A stretch of DNA of 64,000 nucleotides from Azorinus chamasolen (GCA_963576725.1 OY755238.1:29531201-29595200), one strand, 5' to 3'; shown: positions 1 to 10,672, counted from the first letter of the stretch. Made by a program: numbers and translations. The notes: generated from the sequence alone by a model not told the origin.

Positions 1-178
1 AAGTGGCATATTAACACATGAACTACATGTAGTTTGCTTAAGCAGAACTGTAGACTCATATTCGTGTTGTTCCAAAAGCAAACAGTATACATAGACCAGA
101 CGGCTCCAATAGGATCCATCTGATCTGTGTCTATTCTGTTTGAAAAGGCGTAGAATGGAGTATTTATTGAGTACATGG
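1..178. mobile_element. Family A hairpin element (5' end outside or unclear)
   Basis: The palindromic core at 79-142 runs from GCAAACAG to CTGTTTG around a degenerate GACGGCTCC apex. The 3' flank ends in GAGTACATGG-TTAA (179-182), the usual TTAA end of this family. The left terminus is not visible. Arms are clearly diverged, so this is an old copy. Confidence 0.6.
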
Positions 179-182
179 TTAA

Positions 183-684
183 TCATGAGGGCGTGTGAGT
201 AAAACAACAAACCTAATACTATTTATGCGGTTTTAGCCAGGGTTCTAGATTATAAATAGTTGTGTTTGAGTCTTAGCTCATTCCAAAGGTCATTGATTGC
301 TAAAATCCTTACTCATACACAGGCATTTGATAATCTCAGAGACAGACTTTCTAGGAAAATTCTAATTACACTGGTGCGTTTTAGGGGTGGGCTCAACATT
401 TCTGTCCGGGCAATAAAGTTAATAAGGAAAGACATGTTGTGGCCACACTCGAGGCGCAATTTGTTTCGTATTACATTTGGAGATTCTAGAATCAATGTCG
501 CTGTTGCAATGATAATAATAATGGTTTCCGGACAATAACATTAGTTACAAGAGAAATTGTGTTACAATTTTTAAGGATGTTTTAAGAATTAATGTTAAGG
601 ATGTTGTCTTTGCAGACAGATATTAATGCTTGTTTAAATACATTTTAATCCGTGATGGTCTGTAAATATGATAAATTGAGGTTG
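183..684. other. No recognisable feature
   Basis: AT-rich sequence. A 92-codon ORF at 260-538 has no recognisable domain and unremarkable composition, so I do not call it a gene. Confidence 0.5.
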
Positions 685-730
685 TGAAATTCAGCATTTC
701 AACTTGACATCGCAATACATGTAGTCATGT

Positions 731-788
<58 letters not shown>

Positions 789-881
789 GACAGAGACAGA
801 GAGAGACAGAGACAGACAGAGAGAGACAGAGCGAGAAATTCAGCATTTCAACTTGACATCGCAATACATGTAGTCATGTCT

Positions 882-916
<35 letters not shown>

Positions 917-1358
917 TCAGAGACAGACAGAGAGAGACAGAGAGAGAGACAGAGAGAGAGACAGACAGAGAGACAGACAGAGACAGACAGAGACAGAGAC
1001 AGACAGAGAGAGACAGAGCGAGACAGAGAGACAGAGAGACATATAGAGACATAGAGAGACAGAGAGACATAAAGAGAGACAGAGACAGAGAAGAGAGAGA
1101 CACAGAGAGAGACAGAGAGAGACACGGAGAGAGATACAGAGACTGAGAGACAGAGATACAGACAGAGACAGAAAGAGAGAGACAGAGAGACAGACAGAGA
1201 TACAGACACAGAGAGACAGACAGAGAGACAGACAGAGAGAGATACAGAGAGACAGAGAGAGACAAGGAGACAGAGAGACAGACAGAGAGACAGAGACAGA
1301 CAAAGACAGAGAGACAGACAGACAGAGAGACAGAGACAGACAGAGAGACAGAGAGAGA
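685..1358. repeat. Polypurine (GA/CAGA)n tract with 150-bp internal duplication
   Basis: From 731 to 1358 the + strand is almost only A and G with periodic C (GAGA and CAGA units). The 53 bp at 685-737 recur at 835-887, so a 150-bp unit was duplicated and the purine array expanded next to each copy. The opposite strand gives poly-Ser/Leu/Cys ORFs in three frames, all artefacts. Such mirror-symmetric Pu/Py tracts can form H-DNA. Confidence 0.9.
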
Positions 1359-1486
1359 CGCGCCCCCAATCACTACAGAACATAATACAATAATTCATGT
1401 AACATCAAAAATATGTATGGTTAGACATAGTTCGTTTCTTGCTTCGATAATACGCCTTTTCTATAGTCTATGGCCAACCCCTCTCA

Positions 1487-1632
1487 CCCTTTACCTCATG
1501 AATATTCATGTAAGAAATAATGGATGCATAAATATATGTTAGCTGTTTGTATAATGGTTTACATGGCAGAAACTCATATTATTTATTCCATGTTTGTAAA
1601 AGCGTATAAAGGCATATTTATCGAGTAAAGGG
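1487..1632. mobile_element. Family A remnant lacking the palindrome core
   Basis: Starts CCCTTTACCTCATG, contains AATATTCATGTAAGAAATAA and ACATGGCAGAAACT as in other A copies, and ends GAGTAAAGGG-TTAA (1633-1636). The central palindrome is reduced to TTTGTAAAAGCG, consistent with hairpin deletion. Confidence 0.6.
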
Positions 1633-1779
1633 TTAACTTCTAAACACCATCTTACCAATTCTAACGACCAGTACATGTATATGCAAATACATGTACTATA
1701 TAAGAGGCGCATACTGAACAGAACAGAACAGTTCAATTCACACATTTAACATTTTCCCAGTTGCACAATCTATATTATG

Positions 1780-1825
1780 CCATAAGTAATCAGAGCAGAC
1801 CCTAATCATATAGCTCCTACAGGGC
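1780..1825. mobile_element. Family A half-core fragment
   Basis: Shows CATAAGTAATCAGAGCAGAC and the left arm up to GCTCCTACAGG, then loses similarity. One arm only. Confidence 0.45.
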
Positions 1826-1919
1826 ACTAGTGTGTGGCGTTACCCACCCGTCAAGCCGGAGCTATTTCTTTGAACTACTTGGTCAGGTTTCATTGAAACA
1901 TAACAGAGTCAGAGCAACT

Positions 1920-2060
1920 GATAAATATGCATACTCAAGTACTGAATTCGTCCTTTCTCCATCAACCGCTATGTTGTGATCACTCTCTAGAATCATCTCT
2001 TCGAAACGAGTTTAAAGAATGGTCACATCATAGGGTTTGGTGGAGAACAAAAGAAGTTAT
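1920..2060. mobile_element. Family E hairpin
   Basis: Inverted repeat with arms TTTCTCCATCAACC...ATGTTGTGATCACTCT and GGTCACATCATAGGGTTTGG...TGGAG around a CTCTTCGAAACGAG apex. It is diverged compared with the near-perfect E copies at 52.6 and 62.8 kb. Terminal repeats were not found. Confidence 0.65.
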
Positions 2061-2214
2061 TCTTGAAAATGTAATTTACGCAGCTTATATGAACCTCTGA
2101 GGAGTGTATATATGGATAAGTAAATAATGCTCGTCAAATGCTGTCAGAATCCACCAGTTAATAGCGGAGTTGTGTCCCGTTTTTACTTCCACGTAGTCAT
2201 TTATATAGGCAATT

Positions 2215-2289
2215 TCGAGGGTTTGGTGCAAAACTATTCTAACTCCTTCACAAAGTGAAGGAATTAACAGTTTTGCACCAAGCCCTTGA
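2215..2289. repeat. Family I hairpin
   Basis: About 35-bp arms running from TCGAGGGTTTGGTGCAAAAC to TTTTGCACCAAGCCCTTGA, with apex CCTTCACAAAGTGAAGG. A cleaner second copy lies at 62159-62236. No transposon ends can be assigned. Confidence 0.8.
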
Positions 2290-2296
2290 TTTGTTC

Positions 2297-2375
2297 GTCC
2301 GGAGTAATATCTTGGACTAGTTAAACAAAAACATGACGCCATTGTGCCTTTCACGACTATTCATGGAGTAAACGA
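2297..2375. mobile_element. Family A-like 3' terminus
   Basis: Ends TTCATGGAGTAAACGA-TTAA (2376-2379), matching the GGAGTAAAGGG-TTAA terminus of family A. The core is missing; the family I hairpin lies directly upstream. Confidence 0.4.
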
Positions 2376-2392
2376 TTAAGCACAGTATAGTA

Positions 2393-2534
2393 CAGTGCTC
2401 CCTCCCTACAACGACACTCTCAATAACGATTCCCTCCTTACAACAACGCATGTCACTGTTTCCGAAACAACAAGGCTCCAGAAACATTTTTGTTCATCGT
2501 AATTTCTTTATGCCTCCATCAAACCCTATGTTGA
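2393..2534. mobile_element. Truncated family E element with terminal repeat
   Basis: Begins TA-CAGTGCTCCCTCCCTAC, the same end as the full-length element at 37481-37843, and runs through the ATGCCTCCATCAAACCCTAT arm. It stops inside the first arm of the palindrome, so it is a 5' fragment. Confidence 0.65.
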
Positions 2535-2627
2535 CAAATTTGACCTAAGACTCGTGCATATTCCGTGTATTATCGTCGGTAATCTTCGAATAAATTTCCG
2601 AAGGTATAAGAATGCGCTATAGAAATA

Positions 2628-2785
2628 CAGTAAAACTCCTCTAATACGACCAGCAAAAGGGGACATAATTCGCAGTGGCAAAGGCAGGTGGTAGCTTAAT
2701 ACATGACGAAAGTTATGCAGAAAGCTTCTGCATAACTTTTGTCCTGCATTAAGCAACCATCTGCTCATAAAGACAGTCATGTTTA
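2628..2785. mobile_element. Family D1 element, 3' truncated
   Basis: Begins TA-CAGTAAAACTCCTCTAA (TA at 2626-2627). Palindrome arms GGTGGTAGCTTAATACATGA and TCCTGCATTAAGCAACCA flank a core whose apex has collapsed to GAAAGCTTCTGCA. The right terminus is replaced by a family A half-element from about 2786. Confidence 0.7.
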
Positions 2786-2840
2786 TTCAACGTCTATTCT
2801 ATTTGCAAAGACGTAGAAGGCGTATGTATGGAGTAAAGGG
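2786..2840. mobile_element. Family A 3' half
   Basis: Starts in the right arm at TCTATTCTATTTGCAAAGAC and ends GTATGGAGTAAAGGG-TTAA (2841-2844). It joins the truncated D1 copy directly, so one rearrangement removed an arm from each. Confidence 0.55.
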
Positions 2841-2935
2841 TTAATATAATAAGCACGTGTTTCTCGTGTTTGGACTAAATGCCCGGTATATTTATTGGTT
2901 TGTACCTTTTTTTATATTACTTTAACCCTTTCACT

Positions 2936-3128
2936 GCCAATGCCGGGTCTGTAATAACCTATGCAAACGGTTTGGATCCAGATGAGACGCCGAGTAACTC
3001 GGCGTCTCATCAGGATCCAAACTGTTGCTGTTACTATGTTTTTGAAACAAAAATGAAGAAAATCAAAAAAATGAAAATGTGTAGCAGACGACAAAGTTGG
3101 CAGACGACAGTATTTGGCAGCGAAAGGT
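2936..3128 (+). mobile_element. Family B element, full length
   Basis: TTAA at 2932-2935 and 3129-3132. Ends are CCCTTTCACTGCCAA and TTGGCAGCGAAAGG (inverted). The core is a near-perfect palindrome with GGTTTGGATCCAGATGAGAC and apex CGCCGAGTAACTCGGCG. The region after it carries the AGCAGACGACAAAG motif seen in other B copies. 193 bp; piggyBac-type ends, no coding capacity. Confidence 0.85.
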
Positions 3129-3130
3129 TT

Positions 3131-3166
3131 AACAGTATTTCAGTCAAAGTACTGAAATACTGTTAA
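3131..3166. repeat. Small hairpin
   Basis: TAACAGTATTTCAG and CTGAAATACTGTTA are exact inverted arms with an 8-nt loop, immediately outside the right TTAA of the family B element. Confidence 0.75.
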
Positions 3167-3249
3167 TGGGTACTGAGGATGGGTTTAACGTAGAGCAAAT
3201 TAAATACTTGGTTTGAGTGTCAGTTGAATGCAGCTTTGAACAACTGGAC

Positions 3250-3391
3250 AGAAACTGCAGAATCATTTCTATATTATACCATAAGCAAACAGAGCAGACT
3301 ATGATCAGACGGCTTTTGCAGGAGCTGTCAGGTCTGGGTCAACACTGTTTGCAATAGGCATAAAAAGGCGTATTTATGGTAGAAGAAATGG
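3250..3391. mobile_element. Family A element
   Basis: Core 3285-3352 with arms GCAAACAGAGCAGACTATGA and TGGGTCAACACTGTTTGC. The right end GAAGAAATGG-TTAA is at 3392-3395. The left end is degraded. Confidence 0.7.
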
Positions 3392-3460
3392 TTAAAGACG
3401 CAGCTTCATGAGATGCAGAGGCACACCAACAACCAAATCTTCATCTCTACTAGTCCATTC

Positions 3461-3860
3461 GGATTGCGTCTCGGGACAGCATTGTGCGTCTCACTCTGTG
3501 TCAGTTGATGTAAAAAAACGCTTGTCTTTGGCATATTTCACTAGGACATTACTAGGAAAATTAAGGGGTGTAGCTGATGATTATAATCGCGATGACTATT
3601 GCCTTGGCCACGGAGTGGTGGATCTTGACGGTAGGGATAGCCCAATCTCTTTTGAAACAACTCGGATTGCGGCTCGGGCCAGCATTGTGTGTCTCATTCA
3701 GTGTCAGTTGATGTCTGAAAAACGCGTTTCTTTGGCATATTTTACTAAGAAATTATTAGGGAAATTAAGAGAACATAGCTAATAATTATCAATCATGATG
3801 ACTGTTGCCTTGGCCACGGGACATTTTTGAATCCCTCTCATATCGAGCATTGTGTTACTT
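3461..3860 (+). repeat. Tandem duplication, about 203-bp unit
   Basis: GGATTGCGTCTCGGGACAGC at about 3461 recurs, diverged, as GGATTGCGGCTCGGGCCAGC at about 3664. Both are followed by similar AGTCAGTTGATG-like, TTTGGCATATTT and CCTTGGCCACGG blocks. A related block lies in the same orientation at 4950-5050. The ORF across it reflects the duplication and has no recognised domain. Confidence 0.75.
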
Positions 3861-4870
3861 GCATAGGGGCCTGTACCGCTTCATTGGGGTCTATATATGT
3901 ACTATATAATAACAAGGGTCCCAACTAGCAGAACGAATATCCGTGTACCACGAGTACAAATATGACTGTAACTCTTACAATTTAAATGATAATTTCGTAA
4001 GTCTTTCGGCTATTGAAAGCCAGTATATTTTTCTATCAAATGAATATAATCTTATAACGGTAACTTATGAACAAGTATCAATCCAACAATGATTTTCTCA
4101 AAACTTCACGTGTTTTTTGGGTCATTGACACAAGTTCGTTCACCCCGGTTTCACTATATCACAGCAATAACCTGGCAATTTGCAGTTTAAAAAATGGCGT
4201 GGTTCAATAAAACGAATCAATTCTATCACCCACCTCCAACTTTTAGTCCCCAGCATCAAAAGAATGATGTAAAATTATCGAGTTTTGTCAGTTTGCTTCA
4301 AATCGTCGAGGAAGGAGCCATTGTACGTGACGTCACGGATTTCCCAATTTTTCCTTCGCTCGTCCAATGAAATGGCTCCATTCAAATTTGTTGCAAAATG
4401 GCAGCATCCGAAATAGAAACATAACGACAGACGGAAAGGCCGCTGTTGCTAGTTGCTTACTTATTTAGAAGACAAAACAAATGGAGATTGGTGATATAAT
4501 TGGGTTGTTTTATTGAACCACACCATCTTTTGAACTGAAAATCGCCAGGTTATGGCTGTGATATAGTGAAACCGGGGTGAACGAACGTTTGTCAATGACC
4601 CAGAAAACACGTGAAATTTTGAGAAAATCGTTGTTGGATTGATAATTGCGCGTAAGTTACCATGAGAATATTATATTTATTTGATAGTAAAATATATTGC
4701 CTTTCAATAGCCGAAATAATTACAAAATTATCATTGAAATTGCAAGAGTTACATTCATATTTGTACTTGTGGTACACGGATGTCCGTTCTGCCAGTTGGA
4801 ACCCTTGTTATTGTATAGTACATGTAGACCCCCATGAAGCGGTCCAGACCCCTGTGGTTACTTGCAAATT
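3850..4870. repeat. Large inverted repeat, about 395-bp arms
   Basis: Left arm about 3850-4245 and right arm about 4475-4870 are reverse complements with scattered mismatches. Paired landmarks are ATCCGTGTACCACGAGTACA with TGTACTTGTGGTACACGGAT, and TTCACCCCGGTTTCACTATA with TATAGTGAAACCGGGGTGAA. The spacer is about 230 bp. Related direct-repeat sequence lies outside both arms (about 3607-3710 and 4951-5050). A foldback-type element is likely; no superfamily can be named. Confidence 0.85.
4327..4400 (+). promoter_or_regulatory. Promoter-like motif cluster in inverted-repeat spacer
   Basis: A perfect palindromic CRE, GTGACGTCAC, sits at 4327-4336. A CCAAT motif follows at about 4365-4371, and then an ATG in good context (GCAAAATGGCAGC) that opens only a short ORF. 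These are motif matches only; transcription is not shown. Confidence 0.25.
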
Positions 4871-4939
4871 ATTGGTAAGGGAATATCCTGTCAGTTGTTT
4901 GAATAGGCACTGTTCGTAGGCACTTGATGTTTGTGTCGC

Positions 4940-5060
4940 TTTGTGCTGGGTGGTGGATCCTGATGGTAGGGATAGCCCAATCTCTTTGAAACCACCTGCG
5001 TCGTGGCTTGGCACGGCATTGTTTGTCTCGTTCAGTGTCGCTTGGATTGATATTACTATA
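4940..5060 (+). repeat. Dispersed block matching 3600-3710
   Basis: GGTAGGGATAGCCCAATCTC and the following CTCGTTCAGTGTCG match the block at about 3630-3705. The two copies flank the large inverted repeat as imperfect direct repeats. Confidence 0.7.
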
Positions 5061-5520
5061 CTCCTTTGCCAATTTTGCATACGGGTGTATATATTGGTGA
5101 TTTGTTTGTAATTTTTGTAATTGCATTGTGTTTATTTATATGCATTAGCTACAAAATTGACCTATTCTGTTAACCCATTGTCCTACATGTGTAAGGCAAT
5201 ATCTTATGTATAGTGTTGTATGTATGTCAGATGTTTCTGGGTCGTAACTGTATGATGTACTGCCACTGTACATATAATGTTTCATTTGAGTTTTGTAACA
5301 TAAGTGGGCGGACACAATATACGGTAGTCACGGTGTGGGTCTGTTTCCCTTGAATTGCGGACATAAAATGTATAGAGAAGGATGGTTTTGTTTTTATCTA
5401 TAGTTCTTAAATTAATTCAATTTTTGATAGTTTTGTTGATATCTCTATCTTAAATTTCATAAATTTTGTTTTAAATATACGCATACTATATATTCAATTC
5501 TGTACATGCAATTTAATCCT
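5061..5520. other. No recognisable feature
   Basis: AT-rich sequence with no ORF or repeat I can identify. It could be the body of the retroelement whose tail follows, but I see no domain. Confidence 0.4.
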
Positions 5521-5598
5521 GTGAAGCGCCTTTGATCGCACACATCCTGTGTGAAAAGAGCGCTATATAAATGTGGTATAATAATAATAATAATAACA
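5521..5598 (+). repeat. Retroelement-like 3' tail ending in (AAT)n
   Basis: Contains AGCGCCTTTGATCGCA, then GAGCGCTATATAAATGTGG, then an ATA/AAT microsatellite. GCGCTATATAAATG followed by short A/T-rich repeats is a common 3' tail of animal LINE/SINE families. The class cannot be fixed from this alone. Confidence 0.5.
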
Positions 5599-5855
5599 GT
5601 TCAAAAAGTAAGGTACCTAGTTATAGTCTACTTTCAGTCCGAATGACCGCTCAGTCGACTGTACATTTACTCCCCTGGCCATTGAGTCATTGGCCTACAA
5701 TATTGAGCACTGCTAACATATGGCGCAATCATGCAGCAGCAGTGGCACTATCATGCAGCAGCAGTACCAGCGAGTGACCCTCACAGGTACCCATTTTAAC
5801 CCCTGGTGGAGAGGATGTGCTGGTGGGAGACACGGAAAAACATCTTTGAAATTTC

Positions 5856-5930
5856 CGGGAGTGACCGGGATTTGAACCCCGGACCTCCGGACTGATAGTC
5901 AAGCGCGTTATCACTAGACCACCGCCAGCT
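5856..5930 (-). repeat. tRNA-like sequence (SINE head or tRNA pseudogene)
   Basis: On the minus strand, a box A-like TGGTCTAGTGATAACGC is followed by an anticodon arm with loop CTATCAG and then box B GGTTCAAATCCCGG. Spacing fits a tRNA, but the anticodon would be ATC and the anticodon stem is mismatched. A tRNA-derived SINE or decayed tRNA copy is more likely than a working tRNA gene. Confidence 0.6.
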
Positions 5931-6021
5931 GCTAATGTCTTGTGTTCATACGCAAATATAATAATCGTATTAATATTCATGACGTCATTATTTCCTACAT
6001 GAATATTCACCAGGGAAAGGG
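5931..6021. mobile_element. Family A 3' terminus
   Basis: Contains AATATTCATGACGTCATTAT and ATGAATATTCACCAGG and ends GGGAAAGGG-TTAA (6022-6025). The core is absent. Confidence 0.5.
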
Positions 6022-6025
6022 TTAA

Positions 6026-6964
6026 TATTCATGACACATGTATCTATTATTTATTTCTTACATCAATACCCATGGGGTAAAGTGTTATATTCACCAGGAA
6101 AAGGGTGAATAAATACCAGTGATACCAGAGTTGATTTTCAACTTGTACGCATGTACATACTTTATCAATGAATCAAGCATATTACACAACGCAGTATGTA
6201 TGCAACATGTATGCAATTTGCTTATATTCTCCTAGATTCTATCACTTCTTCCTCAAACACATGGGTATGTCCTTTCATGAATGCTGGTATGTTTAATTTC
6301 ACTCTTCTGATACAAATCTCTTCACTGATAATAAATCAGCAAAGTGTCATTATCTTGTCACCTAGCAAGAGGTAATCCAAAACATTACATACAATGTTTT
6401 GTGATGTGCTTGCCGTTTGCTCGTCCACCAAATAGAGGTGAAATGTTCATAATAAAACCATTTGGGGCAATTGCTATGAGAAATGTGTTTGTGTTATGGT
6501 CATAGATGCATGTGCTCCATGTTTGTGCATATACTTTCACTCATAATTTTAAAACATAAATGAAGAAAATCTAATCTTAATCTAACAAGTACAGTAAATA
6601 TCTGAATCTCGACGCTCCGATTATAGGGCAATTTTTCGCGATATTTAGACAGAGCTGTGAGCAATGCGAGAAACACAGTCAAACTATAGGCCAGTACAAA
6701 ATCTTGATTCGGAGTCACTTGCCACATTTCACCACCAAACTCTGATGAACATTTACATTTCTAGTCCGTCTACTGTAGTAATAACTGTGGTCCATGGCAA
6801 ACAACATCTACCTTCTGAGTGTTTTTCATCAACTAAAGTTGGTTTGTTACCAGTACCTGATGTACATGTATCAGATTATCCCATAGGCTCTTGTGGCTTA
6901 ATAGTAAGAGGGTTGCTGAAAGTAAGGGAAATATCTTTTAGTAATTATTTTTGAGAAAAAAAAA
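6026..6964. other. No recognisable feature
   Basis: AT-rich sequence with short ORFs only. A short stretch at about 6544-6580 (ACATAAATGAAGAAAATCTA) resembles the interior of family B. Confidence 0.4.
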
Positions 6965-7024
6965 CCAATATTGATCCAAACTGTTTACATAGGTAATCAC
7001 AGATCCGGCATTGGCAGCGAAAGG
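6965..7024. mobile_element. Family B 3' half
   Basis: Starts in the right arm at TTGATCCAAACTGTTTACAT and ends CATTGGCAGCGAAAGGG-TTAA (7025-7028). The left half is lost. Confidence 0.6.
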
Positions 7025-7028
7025 GTTA

Positions 7029-7499
7029 AGAGTTTTCCTTTTCTTTTTTGGTCATGTATACCGCCACATCGTGCTTTGTCTCAACTCTCTAGTAAAATAG
7101 TCATGTAAACCACTGCATAGGAATTATTTAATTCAAACAGGTATATCTTCCCATTCATAGAAATATTATATTTTCCTAATTTCCAAAACTGCTGAACGTT
7201 TGTCAAAATTAATTGTGTTTCATGACATGACTAAAGCATATCTTGAATTGTTTCTATTTCACCAAAGTCTCTGCAATTAGGAAGGTTTGACATTTTGATG
7301 TTAAAAGTTACGTTTGTGTTGAAAGAAATCTATGGTGTGTTCGATACTAAAACCATCTTATTTCTGTACTGGTGTTGTACTTAAATACGGCATTGTATTT
7401 GTTTCTTTCCAATCTTCATTTTAAATCTCAAAATTAGATTCCAATTTGTCACTGCAGTACCGGTAGGGTTTTCATTATTGTTTTTAATAGTATGTTATA
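7029..7499. other. No recognisable feature
   Basis: AT-rich sequence without repeats or ORFs that I can name. Confidence 0.4.
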
Positions 7500-7605
7500 G
7501 CTAAACATGATCAGTTCAGAACCTTTTGAAGTTACTCAGATTCTCATCTGGTTCAATACTGTTTGCAAAATTTACAAATATCAGTTAGATTTCTTTGGCA
7601 AAGGG
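7500..7605. mobile_element. Degraded family A element, 3' part
   Basis: A decayed core (ATGATCAGTTCAGAACC ... CAATACTGTTTGCAAA) is followed by CTTTGGCAAAGGG-TTAA at 7606-7609. Confidence 0.4.
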
Positions 7606-7609
7606 TTAA

Positions 7610-8000
7610 CAAATAATTATTTGAAATTTATTTGAGTTGTACCACTGGAAATTTGATTATATAGTGTGTTGTACTTTCTAATTTGTGGGGGCTATACTTT
7701 TTGTATACACTAGTAGGTTTACATGTCCAAACATTCGGAGTAAATACAAGAGTACTTATTGGTCACGGTATTCATGTGTAATGGTCCTAAGGGGCAAATC
7801 CGTCTCAGAGGTGAGTTCAGAGAATATGTAGATACTTTTTCATAGTTTTACTTCCTTTATACTATAGAAGTTGAATAATGCTATATGACTAATAAGAAAT
7901 AAATTGTTTTAATCCTTTACGGTTTACCTGTTCAATAATTATTAAAGATTTATTATTCACATGTTTCATATTAATAAACACCAGAAGATGTATACACATA
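7610..8000. other. No recognisable feature
   Basis: AT-rich unique-looking sequence; no feature supported. Confidence 0.4.
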
Positions 8001-8171
8001 TACAGTGGAGAAACTGTTCTTTCCTGTTTATGCTTACGCATGCGCAAACGATACACAAACGATACGCAAACTAAACGATAAACGATATACGCGTTTGTGC
8101 ATACACACATGTCAATGATTAGATAAATCTAATGCAGTCCCTGACGTGTCAATAATATCAAAAATTAACAC

Positions 8172-8323
8172 CCAATCAAACAATAGCTTTTGACGATTTG
8201 AAGCTCCGCCCTTTTCCTGCGTTTATTAATTCGCCTGTCATTTATCAAACAAACACCGGACGAGATCAGTTTATCCAGAAATTCATCCTGAAATCGGTTG
8301 CATCAGCCTATAATCTGGAATTC
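8172..8323 (+). promoter_or_regulatory. Promoter-like region with possible non-coding first exon
   Basis: CCAAT at 8172-8176 and a GC-box-like GCTCCGCCC at 8203-8211 precede a relatively GC-rich stretch. That stretch ends at a strong splice-donor match, TTC|GTAAGT (8324-8329). It lies 170-320 bp inside the 3.7-kb element, so it could be a relic of the element's own transposase promoter or a captured host exon. It is a motif argument only. Confidence 0.3.
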
Positions 8324-8584
8324 GTAAGTTAACCAACGATTTACATTTGTATTTATATGATCAAAGCTACTTTCAGTTTATTTATTGTCTTAAGATAATC
8401 ATTATTACTATCACTATTACTGACATCTCAATATTAGTAGTCATAGGCTTTTTGTTAGATTAACCCACTCTACACTTTTTCAAAAATTGTGTCATTGTCA
8501 TAATTGGTGGTCAAATTCACACCTTAAATTTTACAATGTCTACTGATTGATATATCATTAACTTCAAACATTTGTCCCGTTCAA

Positions 8585-8668
8585 CCAAACTGTATGTGTT
8601 TTTGATAGATATGAAGTATACAACACTGTGGTATACTTCATATCTATCAAAAAACACAAACAGTTTGG
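8585..8668. repeat. Clean 84-bp hairpin
   Basis: CCAAACTGTATGTGTTTTTG pairs with CAAAAAACACAAACAGTTTGG and the arms continue to GAAGTATAC / GTATACTTC, with a 9-nt loop. It has one or two mismatches. It is not a member of families A-K. Confidence 0.85.
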
Positions 8669-8914
8669 GACCTATACACATCCCCATACATATTATTTGT
8701 AGACTGGTCCTGTTTCAGATATTTACAAAACAGTTTTCAATTTTGGTTTCTATAACTAAAAAGATATACTTAAATAATTCTGCTTTCAAAATTAAAAATA
8801 CTGTAGAATTATCACTTCCCAAACAGTACCCATCACACATGATGCTGCATAATTATATTTGTGAAGGAGGAATGTACACAGAAACCTAACCTTTTCCTTT
8901 AAATCCACGCCTCT

Positions 8915-8977
8915 GCAAACAAAGTAGATCCAGATCAGAGCCTACATGAACCGTCTAATTAGGGTTTTTTCTGTTTG
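8915..8977. mobile_element. Family A core
   Basis: GCAAACAAAGTAGATCCAGA and CTGTTTG arms with a decayed apex (CCTACATGAACCGTC). It is flanked on the left by the family's CACGCCTCT sequence. Confidence 0.55.
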
Positions 8978-10309
8978 TTTATAACATTAGATCAAATCCG
9001 ACTTCACAGTTTCTACAAATACCCAAATATTTTCACACTTTTCCATACATTACGTCCATGGATTAGCCATAGAAAGTGACACTAATCGAGTAGGGGAAAC
9101 TATTTATGGGGTGTGATGTTTATGTTAGGTGTGAAATACAATATGATACTTGATATTAAACACATAATTAATAATTTTGTTAATCTTAACGTACTTTACC
9201 TGTCAGAGAATTTACACTATTCAAAAACAATAAAATAGGATGAGGTTAGGACCAAGACCATTAGCAAATAGTGCAGGGTCAGATCAGAGGGACAGTTTGG
9301 GTCCCGCCCATGAGTTGGGTCCAAACAACTGTTAGACCAAACCGGACACCTTTAGATGATTTTTATATTTAGGCAAAGTGGGTTCAGATGAAATGGGGTG
9401 TTCTCGTTGCTATGTATAAATGTATATAGTTTAGAAAAAAGGACATTCAACCAACATACAGAAAAATAGATAATAAATTATTTATTTATTTTACTTTAAT
9501 ATTTGCAATACCAAAATTATGCATTACTTTCAGAAAATAGAGTAAAATATGTATTTTGTTGGGAAAATGAGAAAAGGGTAGATCTTGATAACAAATGGTT
9601 GTCAATCTGAAGTATGACTTTTATTATTTTATTTATTAATGTATTCATTTTTCTAAAGCTTGTGAATTATTTTTAAATGACTGAACCCACTACATATAAA
9701 AATGTTTATAAAAAATAATGGTCAACACATTAAAACTGATATTATTTTTTTATTATTATAATTTTACAGTATATGTGCAATTTAAATATGGTTTGTAGGG
9801 AAACAACAGTAACATAGTCATTAGAATGTCTCTATGATTTAATGTGTTAAATGGCCTTAGGCCATATTGTACTAAGCCATATTACACACGAAGTGCGTGG
9901 CTAAATGCCCCATGCAGTGTCATTTGTCTCCAGATGTCAGCTATTGTAGTGACCCTTTGTCCAATACCCAACAAGGAGAATGATTATTACATGGTCATAA
10001 AACTAGCATCCTGTATATTACTTATTGTTGCATTCCATTATGTAGCTGTGGTCAAAAGATTCAAGTAGAAATTTCAAGACCAATCACGGCGGTCATGGTG
10101 CCGTAAAGTTAGTTTGGGGCATTCTGTAGGTAATAATCAATAAAAATATAAAACGCGTCAAATTAACAATTCAGTAATCCAGAATTACCTTTGTCCTTTG
10201 GAGTTATGGTCAATATTGGCCATGTTCCAAAATGGCAAAAAGGATCATATTTATGATAAACTATTTCCCTGATGAAAACTTATGTGTGAGTAAATCACTT
10301 CACGACTAT
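8978..10309. other. No recognisable feature
   Basis: AT-rich interior of the 3.7-kb element. An ORF at 9844-10068 has no domain I recognise and is probably spurious. Confidence 0.4.
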
Positions 10310-10465
10310 AAACCCTTCACTCCACGTGCCTGCTTATGTCAATGCAACCACAGTAGACCCAGATCAAACGTAATGAAACAAATTTACAAACCGAGTAGAT
10401 CCAGATCAGACAACTTCTATTGTAGCTCCCTGATCAGGGTCTTGTCGGGTTGCTTATGAAATAAT
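10310..10465. mobile_element. Family A element, degraded
   Basis: Begins AACCCTTCACTCCACGTG, carries two partial left arms (AGTAGACCCAGATC and GAGTAGATCCAGATCAG), then a CCTGATCAGGGTCTTG right arm and GGTTGCTTATGAAATAATAT, as in other A copies. Confidence 0.5.
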
Positions 10466-10672
10466 ATACCGGTAGGTCTGGTTGTACAATTACTGTCATA
10501 TCCAATTTTTCCTGTACTCGTGTATCATTACAAAAACTCGATCTCCATTAAATCATTATTTCTTAAACGAATATTCATGGAGATCTAACGCCTTTTTTTC
10601 ACAATGCTAATTTTTCAAAGCGATATTTGGCTCTGACAGAAACTAGAGGATTAGATAAACAAAATTCCATAA

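Noticed and set aside
840..1398. Three overlapping 150-177-codon minus-strand ORFs
   Set aside because: Translation of a polypurine repeat in all frames gives Ser/Leu/Cys strings; not genes.
5856..5930. Functional tRNA gene
   Set aside because: Boxes A and B are good, but the anticodon stem is mismatched and the anticodon would be ATC; a SINE head or pseudogene is more likely.
8585..8668. miRNA precursor
   Set aside because: The hairpin is nearly perfect along its full length and lies in a transposon; animal pre-miRNAs usually have bulges. Small-RNA data would be needed to revive the idea.
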